Source of the DNA: Minisyncoccota bacterium
GTDB lineage: Bacteria; Patescibacteriota; Minisyncoccia; UBA6257; 2-01-FULL-56-20
Length of the DNA stretch: 11,520 nucleotides
Assembly (NCBI GenBank): GCA_031291905.1
Contig: JARLIC010000016.1
Location: 1-11,520 of the forward strand
Direction: 5' to 3'
The translations under genes were made by a program, and so were the position numbers. Position 1 is the first letter of the stretch; each line of letters opens with the position of its first letter. This document shows positions 1-5,893 of the stretch, piece after piece. A model generated the notes under the pieces. The model searched no databases. It saw only the letters and a list, made by a program, of their open reading frames with translations, and was not told where the DNA came from.

Positions 1-348
1 AAAGAAGTGGCGCGCGGGGGCGGCACCGAGGCGCCGTTCACCGGCAAATACGTGAACGAGCACTCAAAGGGGATGTATAAGTGTGCCGTGTGCGGTACCG
101 AGCTTTTTTCTTCGGACACCAAGTTCGACTCCGGTACCGGATGGCCGAGTTTCACCGAGCCGGCGAATCTCACGAATGTCGAGTTGCGCACGGACAACAG
201 CGGCGGCATGAGCCGCACGGAGGTCATCTGCAAGAACTGCGGCGCGCATCTTGGCCACGTCTTTGACGACGGTCCGGCCGAAAAAGGCGGCAAGCGCTAC
301 TGCATCAATTCGGTGTGTTTGGAATTGGAGAAAGAAGCAGTGGAGTAG
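1..348 (+). CDS. msrB: Peptide-methionine (R)-S-oxide reductase MsrB, 5'-truncated by window edge
   Basis: MsrB reduces the R-epimer of methionine sulfoxide in proteins. The frame is open from base 1, and the residues before the first GTG (K-E-V-A-R-G-G-G-T-E-A-P-F-T-G) already match the family, so the GTG at 7 is internal and the true start lies upstream of the window. Counting from that GTG, two CxxC zinc pairs are visible (C26/C29 and C75/C78), then the GTGWPSF core (residues 43-49), the HLGHVF motif (81-86) and the catalytic cysteine in RYCINS (C99). The position that carries a resolving Cys in many MsrBs (SGCGWPSF) is Thr here. An extra Cys (C104) lies five residues after the catalytic one and might resolve the sulfenic acid instead; that is inference. 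The stop is TAG at 346-348. The family assignment is secure. Confidence 0.96.
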   Translation, partial: KEVARGGGTEAPFTGKYVNEHSKGMYKCAVCGTELFSSDTKFDSGTGWPSFTEPANLTNVELRTDNSGGMSRTEVICKNCGAHLGHVFDDGPAEKGGKRYCINSVCLELEKEAVE

Positions 349-383
349 TTGTTTTGAATGATTAAAAAATCATTAAATAATAT

Positions 384-411
384 TTGACTTGTTGAGTGTC
401 GATGATATTAT
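384..411 (+). promoter_or_regulatory. Sigma-70-type promoter for a short RNA
   Basis: TTGACT (384-389) and TATTAT (406-411) are separated by 16 nt, close to the housekeeping consensus. The site lies in AT-rich DNA 36 bases after the msrB stop. Transcription would begin near 418 and meet a strong hairpin terminator at 465-498, so the predicted product is only about 80 nt. Confidence 0.65.
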
Positions 412-417
412 GATCAC

Positions 418-498
418 AAGATAGTGTTCTGCAAATGCTGCGGATCATAAATCTCTATTTGTCGCATGAACGGCCACGTAAGTGGCCGTTCATGTTTT
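418..498 (+). ncRNA. Candidate small RNA, about 80 nt, between a promoter and a terminator
   Basis: This stretch is bounded by a good promoter (384-411) and a perfect terminator hairpin (465-498). It has no worthwhile ORF. Its unpaired 5' part contains 451-463 (ATCTCTATTTGTC), which is complementary over 13 positions, with one G-U wobble, to 585-597 in the anticodon and variable region of the tRNA-like gene downstream. It could act on that RNA, or form an alternative fold with it if transcription reads through the terminator. No known family is recognised. Promoter and terminator are seen in the sequence; expression and function are inferred. Confidence 0.5.
465..498 (+). terminator. Rho-independent terminator with perfect 13-bp stem
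   Basis: Bases 465-477 (CATGAACGGCCAC) pair perfectly with 482-494 around a GTAA loop and are followed by TTTT at 495-498. It would end the short transcript from 384-411 and any msrB read-through. Confidence 0.85.
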
Positions 499-525
499 CT
501 TGAGTTTTTCTTTATCTCTTTTTCC

Positions 526-531
526 TATACT
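526..531 (+). promoter_or_regulatory. Possible -10 element upstream of the tRNA-like gene
   Basis: TATACT lies 20 nt before the predicted tRNA 5' end. No good -35 box is present at 16-18 nt; TTGAGT at 500-505 leaves a 20-nt spacer. Weak evidence, listed because the upstream terminator implies that the tRNA-like gene needs its own promoter. Confidence 0.3.
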
Positions 532-551
532 GATGCGGCCCCAATGGATCC

Positions 552-622
552 GGGTCCGTAGTTCAATAGTAGAATACTATCTTTGACAAATAGGGATCCG
601 GGTGCAACTCCCGGCGGATCCA
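552..622 (+). tRNA. Atypical tRNA or tRNA-like gene, anticodon uncertain
   Basis: A cloverleaf can be drawn. The acceptor is GGGTCCG (552-558) with CGGATCC (615-621), 7 bp with one G-U. The D stem is GTTC/GAAT. The anticodon stem is CTAT (577-580) with ATAG (590-593). The T stem is a perfect CCGGG/CCCGG (598-602 and 610-614). The discriminator is A622, and no CCA is encoded (CGA follows). Oddities: the D loop reads AATAGTA, so G18 is replaced by A. The T loop reads TGCAACT, so T55 is replaced by G. Positions 31/39 are a C-A mismatch, leaving a 9-nt loop CTTTGACAA. A standard 7-nt loop centres on TGA (Ser), but the long variable arm of tRNA-Ser is absent. Shifted readings give TTG (Gln) or GAC (Val; A73 and a 4-69 U-A pair would suit Val). 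It could be a functional odd tRNA, a tRNA used outside translation, or a decaying copy. Confidence 0.6.
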
Positions 623-642
623 CGAAGGGGCACTAAGTATAT

Positions 643-684
643 AAAAATGGGTAGCGGGCGGTTACATTGAAGTAACTCGCCCGC
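643..684 (-). terminator. Hairpin terminator of the minus-strand RNA
   Basis: Bases 684-678 plus 676-672 pair with 654-665 (GCGGGCG and GTTAC arms, one bulged base at 677, 6-nt loop). On the minus strand the stem is followed by TACCCATTTTT, so the T-run starts about 4 nt late. The stem is very stable and is the best 3' end for the transcript starting near 1029. Confidence 0.55.
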
Positions 685-1030
685 TGATGTTGATTGAGGT
701 TCTGCTCCCTCGTGGCTCTCCATTTGATAAGTTCAAACGGGGACAAGACATCGTCTTTTTTTTGTTTTACAGGATTGGGTCGCAGGCTCCTGATCCAGGA
801 AATACTTAAAACCTGGATTTGCCTTATTCGGTTGTCCCGGTCTTCCTCCGGGAACTACTCATCGCCATTGTGTCAGCATGCCGTTATGACTCCATTCCGA
901 CCCGGATGGGTCTTCCCGATCGTTGGCCGATCGGACTTCGGCCTTTCTACGCTAGGGGAGTACAAAATTGACAGCATGCAAAGCCTCCTCTGGCTCGCTT
1001 CGCGTCAAATCCATCCCTTAGCGTTACTGA
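643..1030 (-). ncRNA. Candidate structured RNA, about 390 nt, with its own promoter and terminator
   Basis: A near-perfect promoter (1063-1036) fires on the minus strand, directly after the ABC-F terminator, into a region with no convincing protein gene; a hairpin terminator lies at 684-654. Between them are many helices. A 5' stem pairs 1024-1014 with 959-949 (10 of 11 pairs) and encloses an inner TTGAC/GTCAA stem (1008-1004 with 972-968). Further hairpins include CCGATCG/CGATCGG, TCCCGG/CCGGGA and ATCCAGG/CCTGGAT. A 20-codon ORF (ATG at 1014, TAG at 952) sits between the arms of the 5' stem but has no Shine-Dalgarno. The size is like tmRNA or RNase P RNA. However, I do not find the RNase P GAGGAAAGTCC or ACAGAA elements, nor tmRNA ends that pair as an acceptor stem. 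The family is unknown. Confidence 0.5.
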
Positions 1031-1035
1031 GGATA

Positions 1036-1063
1036 ATTATACTCTTTCCGCAGAATTTGTCAA
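1036..1063 (-). promoter_or_regulatory. Near-perfect sigma-70 promoter on the minus strand
   Basis: On the minus strand TTGACA (1063-1058) and TATAAT (1041-1036) are separated by 16 nt. Both hexamers match the consensus exactly. It lies just past the terminator of the ABC-F gene and points to the non-coding stretch 1030-643, so it most likely drives an abundant stand-alone RNA. Confidence 0.8.
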
Positions 1064-1080
1064 ACACCTCAAAAATCAAG

Positions 1081-1104
1081 AAAAATAAGCGCTTTTAGAG
1101 CGCT
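1081..1104 (-). terminator. Terminator overlapping the ABC-F stop codon
   Basis: The self-complementary hexamer AGCGCT occurs at 1104-1099 and 1093-1088 and forms a 6-bp stem with a 5-nt loop that includes part of the TAA stop (1097-1095). On the minus strand it is followed by TATTTTT. It separates the ABC-F unit from the RNA promoter at 1063-1036. Confidence 0.7.
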
Positions 1105-2549
1105 CCGAGGTCGAGGGTGTAGTCGATTTTGATCTGTTTTACGAAGTCGGGCACGTGGCTCACGAGGATCATCGCGCCCTGATAGCGGTCGAGCGCCTGC
1201 GCGATCACCGGAATGTGGCGGAAGTTGATGTGGTTGGTCGGCTCATCGAGGATGAGGAGGCCCGGCGCCTCGAGGGAGAGCTTGGCGAAAGCGACGAGGC
1301 CTTTCTGACCCTCGGAGAGCGCTCCCACCTTCTGCTTCAAAAGTTCGGCATCGATGAGGAATCCCGCCGCGCACGAACGCAGCCGTTCATGATCGCCTTC
1401 ACGCATGGCGCGTGCGAGTGTGTCCCAGACGGTCTCGTTGAAGTCGAGTGTGGAGAAATCCTGGCGGTAATAGCCGATGCGGATGCCCGGCTCGAGCGTC
1501 TCGCCCTTGGCCTTGCCGGTGGCAAGCGCCTCGAGGAGCGTCGTCTTGCCGATGCCGTTCGGGCCGATGAGGTGAAGCCGCTCGTTCTTCTTCAATGTGA
1601 TATTTATCTTTTTCGCGGTCGCTTTGTGATTTTTCACGACCGACACCGAGGTCAGTTCGAGGATGCGGCCGGAGAGGTCCTCCTGACAGGGGATGGCAAA
1701 ACTGCGGATGGTGCGGTCCTCCTGGCGTGCGTCGGGGATCTCCTCCTGGAGCTCGTCGATCTTCTCCCACATCTTCCGCGCGACGTCGCGCATGTGGCCG
1801 CCCTTCTGTGCGAAGAAATTCGCCTGGTCCTTGCGGTGTTGTATGTCTTTCTCGATGCGTGCGCTCTTCATGCGCTCGCGTTCGAGCCGCGCCTTGATCT
1901 CCTCGACCACATCCAGATAGTTGCCGACGTACTGTTCGATCTTATGCGTGAAGACGTCGAGATAAATGACACCCTGCGTGAACGAGTTCAGGAATTCCGC
2001 GTCGTGGGAAATGACGATGCACGTCTTTGGCGAATCGATGATGAACTGCGTGAGGTGCGCGATGCCTTCCTTGTCGAGGTTGTTCGTCGGCTCGTCGAGG
2101 AGCAGCACGTCGGGATCGGTGATGATCGCCTGCGCAAGGAGGAGGCGCGCCTGCTGGCCGCCGGAGAACGTCTTGAGCGCGCGGTCCAGGGGCGCCGAAA
2201 GGTTCACGACGTCGAGCACCTTCTTGATGCGCGGTTCGATGTCGTAGATCTTCTTCGGCGCGAACGCGTCCTCGAAGAACTCCAGGACGGTCCAATCCAT
2301 TTGCGCACGGGGGATCACCTGCTTCGCGATGCCCATGGTGAGATCCTTTTCGATGATGATATCGCCCTCTTCCACGGTCAGATTGCCGGTGATCATCTGG
2401 AACATGGTGCTCTTGCCGGCGCCGTTCTGGCCCATCAGGGTGAGCTTCGCGCCACGGCGCACCGAAAACGTGGCCTCGTCGAGGATCTTTTTCTTCCCGT
2501 ATTCGAACGAGACATTATTGAATCTGAGGATCACTTCGTTATTGGGCAT
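1095..2549 (-). CDS. ABC-F family ATP-binding protein (translation-factor type)
   Basis: This 484-aa protein has two fused ATPase domains and no membrane segments, the layout of ABC-F proteins, which act on ribosomes with E- or P-site tRNA rather than in transport. Domain 1 has Walker A GQNGAGKST (40-48), signature FSGGQQ (128-133), Walker B with DEPTNNLD (152-159) and H-loop SHD (181-183). A charged helical linker follows (about 207-280), the family's tRNA-interacting arm. Domain 2 has Walker A GPNGIGKTT (329-337), signature LSEGQ (411-415), Walker B LLILDE (431-436) and H465. The D-loop of domain 2 reads NHIN instead of the usual NHLD, so its Asp is lost. The first ATG (2549-2547) fits the N-terminus, but no Shine-Dalgarno precedes it. 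The gene has its own promoter and terminator. Which subfamily (EttA, Uup, YheS or a resistance type) cannot be told from sequence alone. Confidence 0.93.
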   Translation of the reverse strand: MPNNEVILRFNNVSFEYGKKKILDEATFSVRRGAKLTLMGQNGAGKSTMFQMITGNLTVEEGDIIIEKDLTMGIAKQVIPRAQMDWTVLEFFEDAFAPKKIYDIEPRIKKVLDVVNLSAPLDRALKTFSGGQQARLLLAQAIITDPDVLLLDEPTNNLDKEGIAHLTQFIIDSPKTCIVISHDAEFLNSFTQGVIYLDVFTHKIEQYVGNYLDVVEEIKARLERERMKSARIEKDIQHRKDQANFFAQKGGHMRDVARKMWEKIDELQEEIPDARQEDRTIRSFAIPCQEDLSGRILELTSVSVVKNHKATAKKINITLKKNERLHLIGPNGIGKTTLLEALATGKAKGETLEPGIRIGYYRQDFSTLDFNETVWDTLARAMREGDHERLRSCAAGFLIDAELLKQKVGALSEGQKGLVAFAKLSLEAPGLLILDEPTNHINFRHIPVIAQALDRYQGAMILVSHVPDFVKQIKIDYTLDLGAL

Positions 2550-2614
2550 GGGATGATAAGCGGCGAAACCGCACGATACATAATAAGAACGCGCGTTTGG
2601 CGCGTCGTGTACAC

Positions 2615-2643
2615 AGTATAATACTTTTTTGATAATTTGTCAC
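2615..2643 (-). promoter_or_regulatory. Promoter of the ABC-F gene
   Basis: On the minus strand GTGACA (2643-2638) and TATACT (2620-2615) are separated by exactly 17 nt. Transcription would start near 2608, giving a leader of about 60 nt with two small GC-rich hairpins (around 2604-2590 and 2577-2565). The -35 box overlaps the outer end of the inverted-repeat element at 2641-2770, so extrusion or binding there could affect transcription. Confidence 0.6.
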
Positions 2644-2770
2644 ATTTTTCTTTTTTTCGGAACTCCCCTCAGGGACGGCATAAAAATCTGCTGATTTTTT
2701 GCCTAAGCACTCGGCGCCTTCGCGCCTCCGTGATTCCCTTCGGGAAGCTCCGACAAAAAAGAAAAATGTG
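2641..2770. repeat. 130-nt inverted-repeat element enclosing four hairpins
   Basis: Bases 2641-2661 pair with 2749-2770 over 21 bp with one bulged base (C2754). The arms are T-rich on one side and A-rich on the other, ending in CGGA/TCCG. Inside lie four local hairpins: TCCC/GGGA (2664-2675), an 11-bp GGCA+AAAAATC stem with TGCT loop (2677-2703), GGCGC/GCGCC (2713-2726) and TTCCC/GGGAA (2734-2746). The whole could fold as a multibranched RNA or extrude as a DNA cruciform. The terminal repeats and lack of ORF resemble a MITE-like element, but no clear target duplication flanks it. Neither strand has T-tracts in the right place for an intrinsic terminator. The structure is seen; its role is unknown. 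Confidence 0.7.
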
Positions 2771-2800
2771 GCGATCTTATTCAAAAGAGGATTATCGCCA
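2769..2800. repeat. 7-bp inverted repeat beside the large element
   Basis: TGGCGAT (2769-2775) pairs with ATCGCCA (2794-2800) around an 18-nt loop. It abuts and slightly overlaps the 2641-2770 element and may be part of the same unit. No function can be assigned. Confidence 0.4.
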
Positions 2801-2841
2801 TATTTTATCGCGCCGAAATATTTACGAAGCCTTTCTATTAT

Positions 2842-2871
2842 TTGACGAGTGGGAGTTATCTTTGCTAGGCT
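2842..2871 (+). promoter_or_regulatory. Possible extended -10 promoter for a plus-strand RNA
   Basis: TTGACG (2842-2847) and TAGGCT (2866-2871) are 18 nt apart. The -10 is preceded by TGC, giving an extended -10 form (TG at 2863-2864). Transcription would begin near 2879 and run to the hairpin at 3017-3048. Moderate match. Confidence 0.4.
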
Positions 2872-2878
2872 TTATAAA

Positions 2879-3053
<175 letters not shown>

Positions 3054-3062
3054 TTTCTTAAA

Positions 3063-4028
3063 TTATTTCCCCGCTTTGATCTTGTTGAGGATCTTCTGCA
3101 CCTGCTTGACGCTCTCGTCGTCCACGATCGAGATGGCGATGGCGCCCTTGTCGAGTTTTTTCAATTTCGCGAGCTTCGCTTTCAGTTCTTTCTCGTCGAT
3201 CACCACGTCGGATTTGCTGAGGAAGATATGTTCGGGCTTCTCAAGAAGCACCTTGCTGTAGGCGCCGAGCTCGGCGCGGATCGTCTCGTAATCGCCGACG
3301 GGGTCGGGGGATTCGGCGGAGATGAAATGGAAGAGCGTTTTGGTGCGCTCGATGTGGCGGAGGAACTTCGTACCGAGCCCTTTGCCGTTCGAGGAACCCT
3401 CAATAAGCCCCGGGATATCGGCGAGAATCAATTCGTAATAGGTACCGAGGTTCGGCTCGAGCGTGGTGAACGCATAGTTTGCCACCTTGCTCTGCGCGTT
3501 CGTAAGCACATTGAGAAGGCTCGATTTGCCGACGTTCGGCAGGCCGACGAAGCCGACGTCCGCAATAAACTTGAGCTCGAGGCGGAAATCGAACGACTCG
3601 CCGGGCAGTCCCGGCTGGGATTGCTTCGGGGTGGTGTTGCGCGACGACCGGAACTGGAAGTTGCCCTTGCCGCCCTTGCCGCCCTTCGCCACCAGTATCT
3701 TTTCATCCACCTTGGAGACCTCGACGTCGGCGCCGGTCGTAAGGTTGTGAGCGACCGTACCGACAGGCACTTTCAAAATGAGGTCTTCGGCGTCGTATCC
3801 GTCGCGGAACTGACCGCGGCCTTCGCGGCCATCCTCTGCGGCGAATTCCTTTTTGAAGCGGAACTGCCCGAGCGCCGAAAGGTCGGAGACGCCCAAAAGA
3901 TAGATGCTCCCGCCGAGGCCGCCGCTCCCGCCCGCGGGTCCGAGGCTCATCAATGTCTTATTGAACGCCACTGCGCCCTTGCCTCCGTGTCCTGCGGAGA
4001 CCCTGATCTTTACGTCGTCGATAAGCAT
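3063..4028 (-). CDS. obg: Obg-family GTPase lacking the C-terminal OCT domain
   Basis: Obg (CgtA) is a large-subunit ribosome-assembly and stress GTPase. The 321-aa product starts with the glycine-rich Obg fold (about 1-155; MLIDDVKIRVSAGHGGKG, GGSGGLGGS, GGKGGKGN). The G domain follows: G1 GLPNVGKSS (162-170), G2 FTTLEPN (187-193), G3 DIPGLIEG (204-211), the family motif GKGLGTKFLRHIERTK (215-230) and G4 SKSD (271-274) in place of NKxD. The usual G5 SA is replaced by SIVDD (300-304). The protein ends about 17 residues later, so the extra C-terminal domain of many Obg proteins is absent. The gene begins 12 nt after the SDR stop with a good Shine-Dalgarno (AGGA at 4039-4036, 7 nt spacing), the only clear one in this gene run, so it is co-transcribed with the SDR. 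Confidence 0.96.
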   Translation of the reverse strand: MLIDDVKIRVSAGHGGKGAVAFNKTLMSLGPAGGSGGLGGSIYLLGVSDLSALGQFRFKKEFAAEDGREGRGQFRDGYDAEDLILKVPVGTVAHNLTTGADVEVSKVDEKILVAKGGKGGKGNFQFRSSRNTTPKQSQPGLPGESFDFRLELKFIADVGFVGLPNVGKSSLLNVLTNAQSKVANYAFTTLEPNLGTYYELILADIPGLIEGSSNGKGLGTKFLRHIERTKTLFHFISAESPDPVGDYETIRAELGAYSKVLLEKPEHIFLSKSDVVIDEKELKAKLAKLKKLDKGAIAISIVDDESVKQVQKILNKIKAGK

Positions 4029-4040
4029 GAGCTTATCCTA

Positions 4041-4739
4041 TCACATCTCCGCTTCCGCCGCTTCAGATCCTATGAGTTCGATGGTTTTGTCCGCGACCTG
4101 TTCCGCGGTGTCCACTTCCATGCCGGTGAGGTCCGGCCGATGCGCGGAACCGTCGCGGCCGCCGAGCGCATTCTTGCCGAAGTTCGTCGCGGTCAGTTTG
4201 GGATGCATGACGCTCACGATGATGTTGTCTTTCTTGAGCTCCGCCCGCGCGGTAAGTGAAAGCGCGTTCAACGCGTACTTCGTCGACGCATAAGCGCCGA
4301 GCATGGGGTAATAATTCTTCGAGACGCTCGAGCTGATATTCACGATCATGCCGCCGCCCTGCGCGCGCATGTGGGGGATCGCGAGTTCCATCGCGAACAG
4401 CGGCCCGATCACATTGAGATCGATGATCCGGCGGTACTTGTCAATATCCACGCCTTCCACCGGGCCCACCATGCCCTGCCCGGCATTGTTCACAAGAATG
4501 TCGATGCGGCCGTGGATCTCCATGGTCCTATCGATGAGATTCTGTATCTCGTTCTGGTCGCCCATATCGGTGCGCACCACCACTGATCCCGGCAGCTCGT
4601 GGGCGAGCGCCGCAAGTTTGTCGTCCGAACGCGCCGCAAGCACCACCTTGGCGCCCTCTTTGGCCAGCTTTTCCGCGATCGCCTTTCCGATGCCTTCCGA
4701 GGCTCCCGTCACTATCGCCACCTTGTTTTTAATATCCAT
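4041..4739 (-). CDS. Short-chain dehydrogenase/reductase (SDR), substrate unknown
   Basis: This is a classical SDR of 232 aa using a nicotinamide cofactor. Visible motifs are the Rossmann glycine motif TGASEGIG (11-18), NNAG (84-87), structural Asn N109, catalytic Ser at about 137 in NISSSVS, and the YASTK catalytic pair Y150/K154. An Ala-Arg after the second strand (A36-R37) suggests NADP(H). Good relatives are short ketoacyl-reductase-like or YdfG-like enzymes, but the substrate cannot be deduced. The last 30 residues are acidic and not typical of the core. ATG is at 4739, 15 nt after the trigger factor stop, with only a weak GGTG ribosome-binding signal, so translation probably depends on the operon. 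It sits between tig and obg; no functional link is evident. Confidence 0.94.
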   Translation of the reverse strand: MDIKNKVAIVTGASEGIGKAIAEKLAKEGAKVVLAARSDDKLAALAHELPGSVVVRTDMGDQNEIQNLIDRTMEIHGRIDILVNNAGQGMVGPVEGVDIDKYRRIIDLNVIGPLFAMELAIPHMRAQGGGMIVNISSSVSKNYYPMLGAYASTKYALNALSLTARAELKKDNIIVSVMHPKLTATNFGKNALGGRDGSAHRPDLTGMEVDTAEQVADKTIELIGSEAAEAEM

Positions 4740-4754
4740 AGTGGTTACTACACC

Positions 4755-5843
4755 TTATTCCGCTTTTTCTTCCTCCTTGTCTTCGCTCTCCTTCTTTGCT
4801 TCTTCCCTTTCTTCCTTCTTCCCTTCTTCAAGCATCGCGAATAATTGCTCCTGCAGCCCCATCGCTTCCGCGGTGCGGCGGAGCGAGACTTCGTCGCGTT
4901 CGGGGTAACGCATCTTCAGGTGGGCTATCGCGATCTGTATGTCCCGCTCCGAGGGGGCAAGTTCCTCTTTCTTGCGGATCTCCTGGATCACGAGGCTCGT
5001 TTTGATGTCCTCTTCGATGAGGGCGCGCTCCTCCTTGTCGAGCGCTTCCGCGGTCTTGCCGGTCGTCTTCAGATATTCCTCGAGCGAAAGCCCCGCTTCC
5101 TCGATCCGGCGGTCGCGGTCCCCCAAGAACTCATGGAATTCCTGCTCGACAAGCATCGGAGGGATCTTCGCCTTCGTGTGCGCGACGATCTGCTTGATCA
5201 TCTCCTCGCGCTTGCGGTCCTTCGCGAGCGACGCCTTTTCCTGCCCAAGGTTGCGGGCGATCTCCGCGCGGAATGCCGCAACGTTCTCGAACGGGCCGAA
5301 CTTCTTCACGTCCTCATCGGTGAGGGGCGGGAGCTCCTTCTTTTCGCCTTCCGGTGCATTGACGCCGGCGATCATTTCGCGGATGCGCGCGATCGCCTCG
5401 TCGATCTCCTTGTCGGTCGTCGCGAGTTCCTCCTTGATCTCCGAAACGGTCCTGCCGATCTTCCGGTAATCGGGGAGCGATATTTCCGGTGCGAGCGCGA
5501 ACCGGATCTTGAACTCGAGCGGGTTCTTCGGCGCGATCTTCGTGATCGTGAGTTCGGGCCGTCCGAGGACGGCGAGCGATTCGTCGGTGACGATCTCTTG
5601 CATGGCGTCGCGGAGCGCCTCGTTCGCCGCGCCCTCGAGCAGTTCCATCTCGCCGATGTGCTCGCGCACGAGGTTATCCGGCACTTTGCCCTTGCGGAAT
5701 CCGGGAAGCGCAAGCTCCGCCGCATAGTGCGAGAGCTCCTTCAACGAATACACTTCGAGCTCTTCCATGCCGATCTCCGCCTGGAACTCGATCTCTCCGT
5801 TCTTGTCCGAAAGTTTCTTGAGGTTGGTATAGGTGTTTTTCAT
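4755..5843 (-). CDS. tig: Trigger factor-like chaperone without a PPIase domain
   Basis: Trigger factor binds the ribosome exit tunnel and shields nascent chains. This product has 362 aa against about 430 in E. coli. The N-terminal ribosome-binding domain (1 to about 125) carries the signature GFRKGKVP (48-55). After TTDKEIDEAIARIRE (about 142-156) the sequence passes almost at once to ELPPLTDEDVKKFGPFENV, which in full-length family members follows the FKBP-type PPIase domain. Roughly 90 residues, the whole PPIase domain, are thus missing. The helical C-terminal arms are present, and the tail is a run of Lys/Glu (about 340-362). The ATG at 5843 gives the family N-terminus; the open frame continues upstream only as a shadow of dsbB. 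A promoter (TTGGAA, 17 nt, TACAAT) ends 9 nt before the ATG, so the message is almost leaderless. The SDR gene follows at 15 nt. Confidence 0.93.
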   Translation of the reverse strand: MKNTYTNLKKLSDKNGEIEFQAEIGMEELEVYSLKELSHYAAELALPGFRKGKVPDNLVREHIGEMELLEGAANEALRDAMQEIVTDESLAVLGRPELTITKIAPKNPLEFKIRFALAPEISLPDYRKIGRTVSEIKEELATTDKEIDEAIARIREMIAGVNAPEGEKKELPPLTDEDVKKFGPFENVAAFRAEIARNLGQEKASLAKDRKREEMIKQIVAHTKAKIPPMLVEQEFHEFLGDRDRRIEEAGLSLEEYLKTTGKTAEALDKEERALIEEDIKTSLVIQEIRKKEELAPSERDIQIAIAHLKMRYPERDEVSLRRTAEAMGLQEQLFAMLEEGKKEEREEAKKESEDKEEEKAE

Positions 5844-5852
5844 GGCCGCTTG

Positions 5853-5881
5853 ATTGTACCGCAGGCGCGGAAGAATTCCAA
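5853..5881 (-). promoter_or_regulatory. Promoter of trigger factor, near-leaderless
   Basis: On the minus strand TTGGAA (5881-5876) and TACAAT (5858-5853) are 17 nt apart. The ATG follows the -10 by only 9 nt, so transcription would start within a few bases of the start codon. No Shine-Dalgarno is visible, in keeping with leaderless initiation. Confidence 0.55.
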
Positions 5882-5893
5882 GCGCGCCTCGCC

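Noticed and set aside
7..9. GTG as the msrB start codon
   Set aside because: Conserved MsrB residues continue upstream in frame to the window edge, so the gene is truncated rather than started here.
643..1030. Assignment of the minus-strand RNA to RNase P RNA or tmRNA
   Set aside because: Short partial resemblances were seen (GGATTTGAC near the 5' end, GCAGAACC near the 3' end), but the defining core helices and paired ends were not found. It is left unnamed until a covariance search is run.
694..1098. 134-codon open frame on the plus strand
   Set aside because: Its translation has no recognisable domain and is rich in Ser/Leu/Arg as expected of chance translation. It lies over the hairpin-rich minus-strand RNA with a strong opposite promoter.
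1155..2621. 488-codon plus-strand frame opposite the ABC-F gene
   Set aside because: It is the complement shadow of a clearly conserved gene; its Arg/Asp/Leu/Val-rich translation has no motifs.
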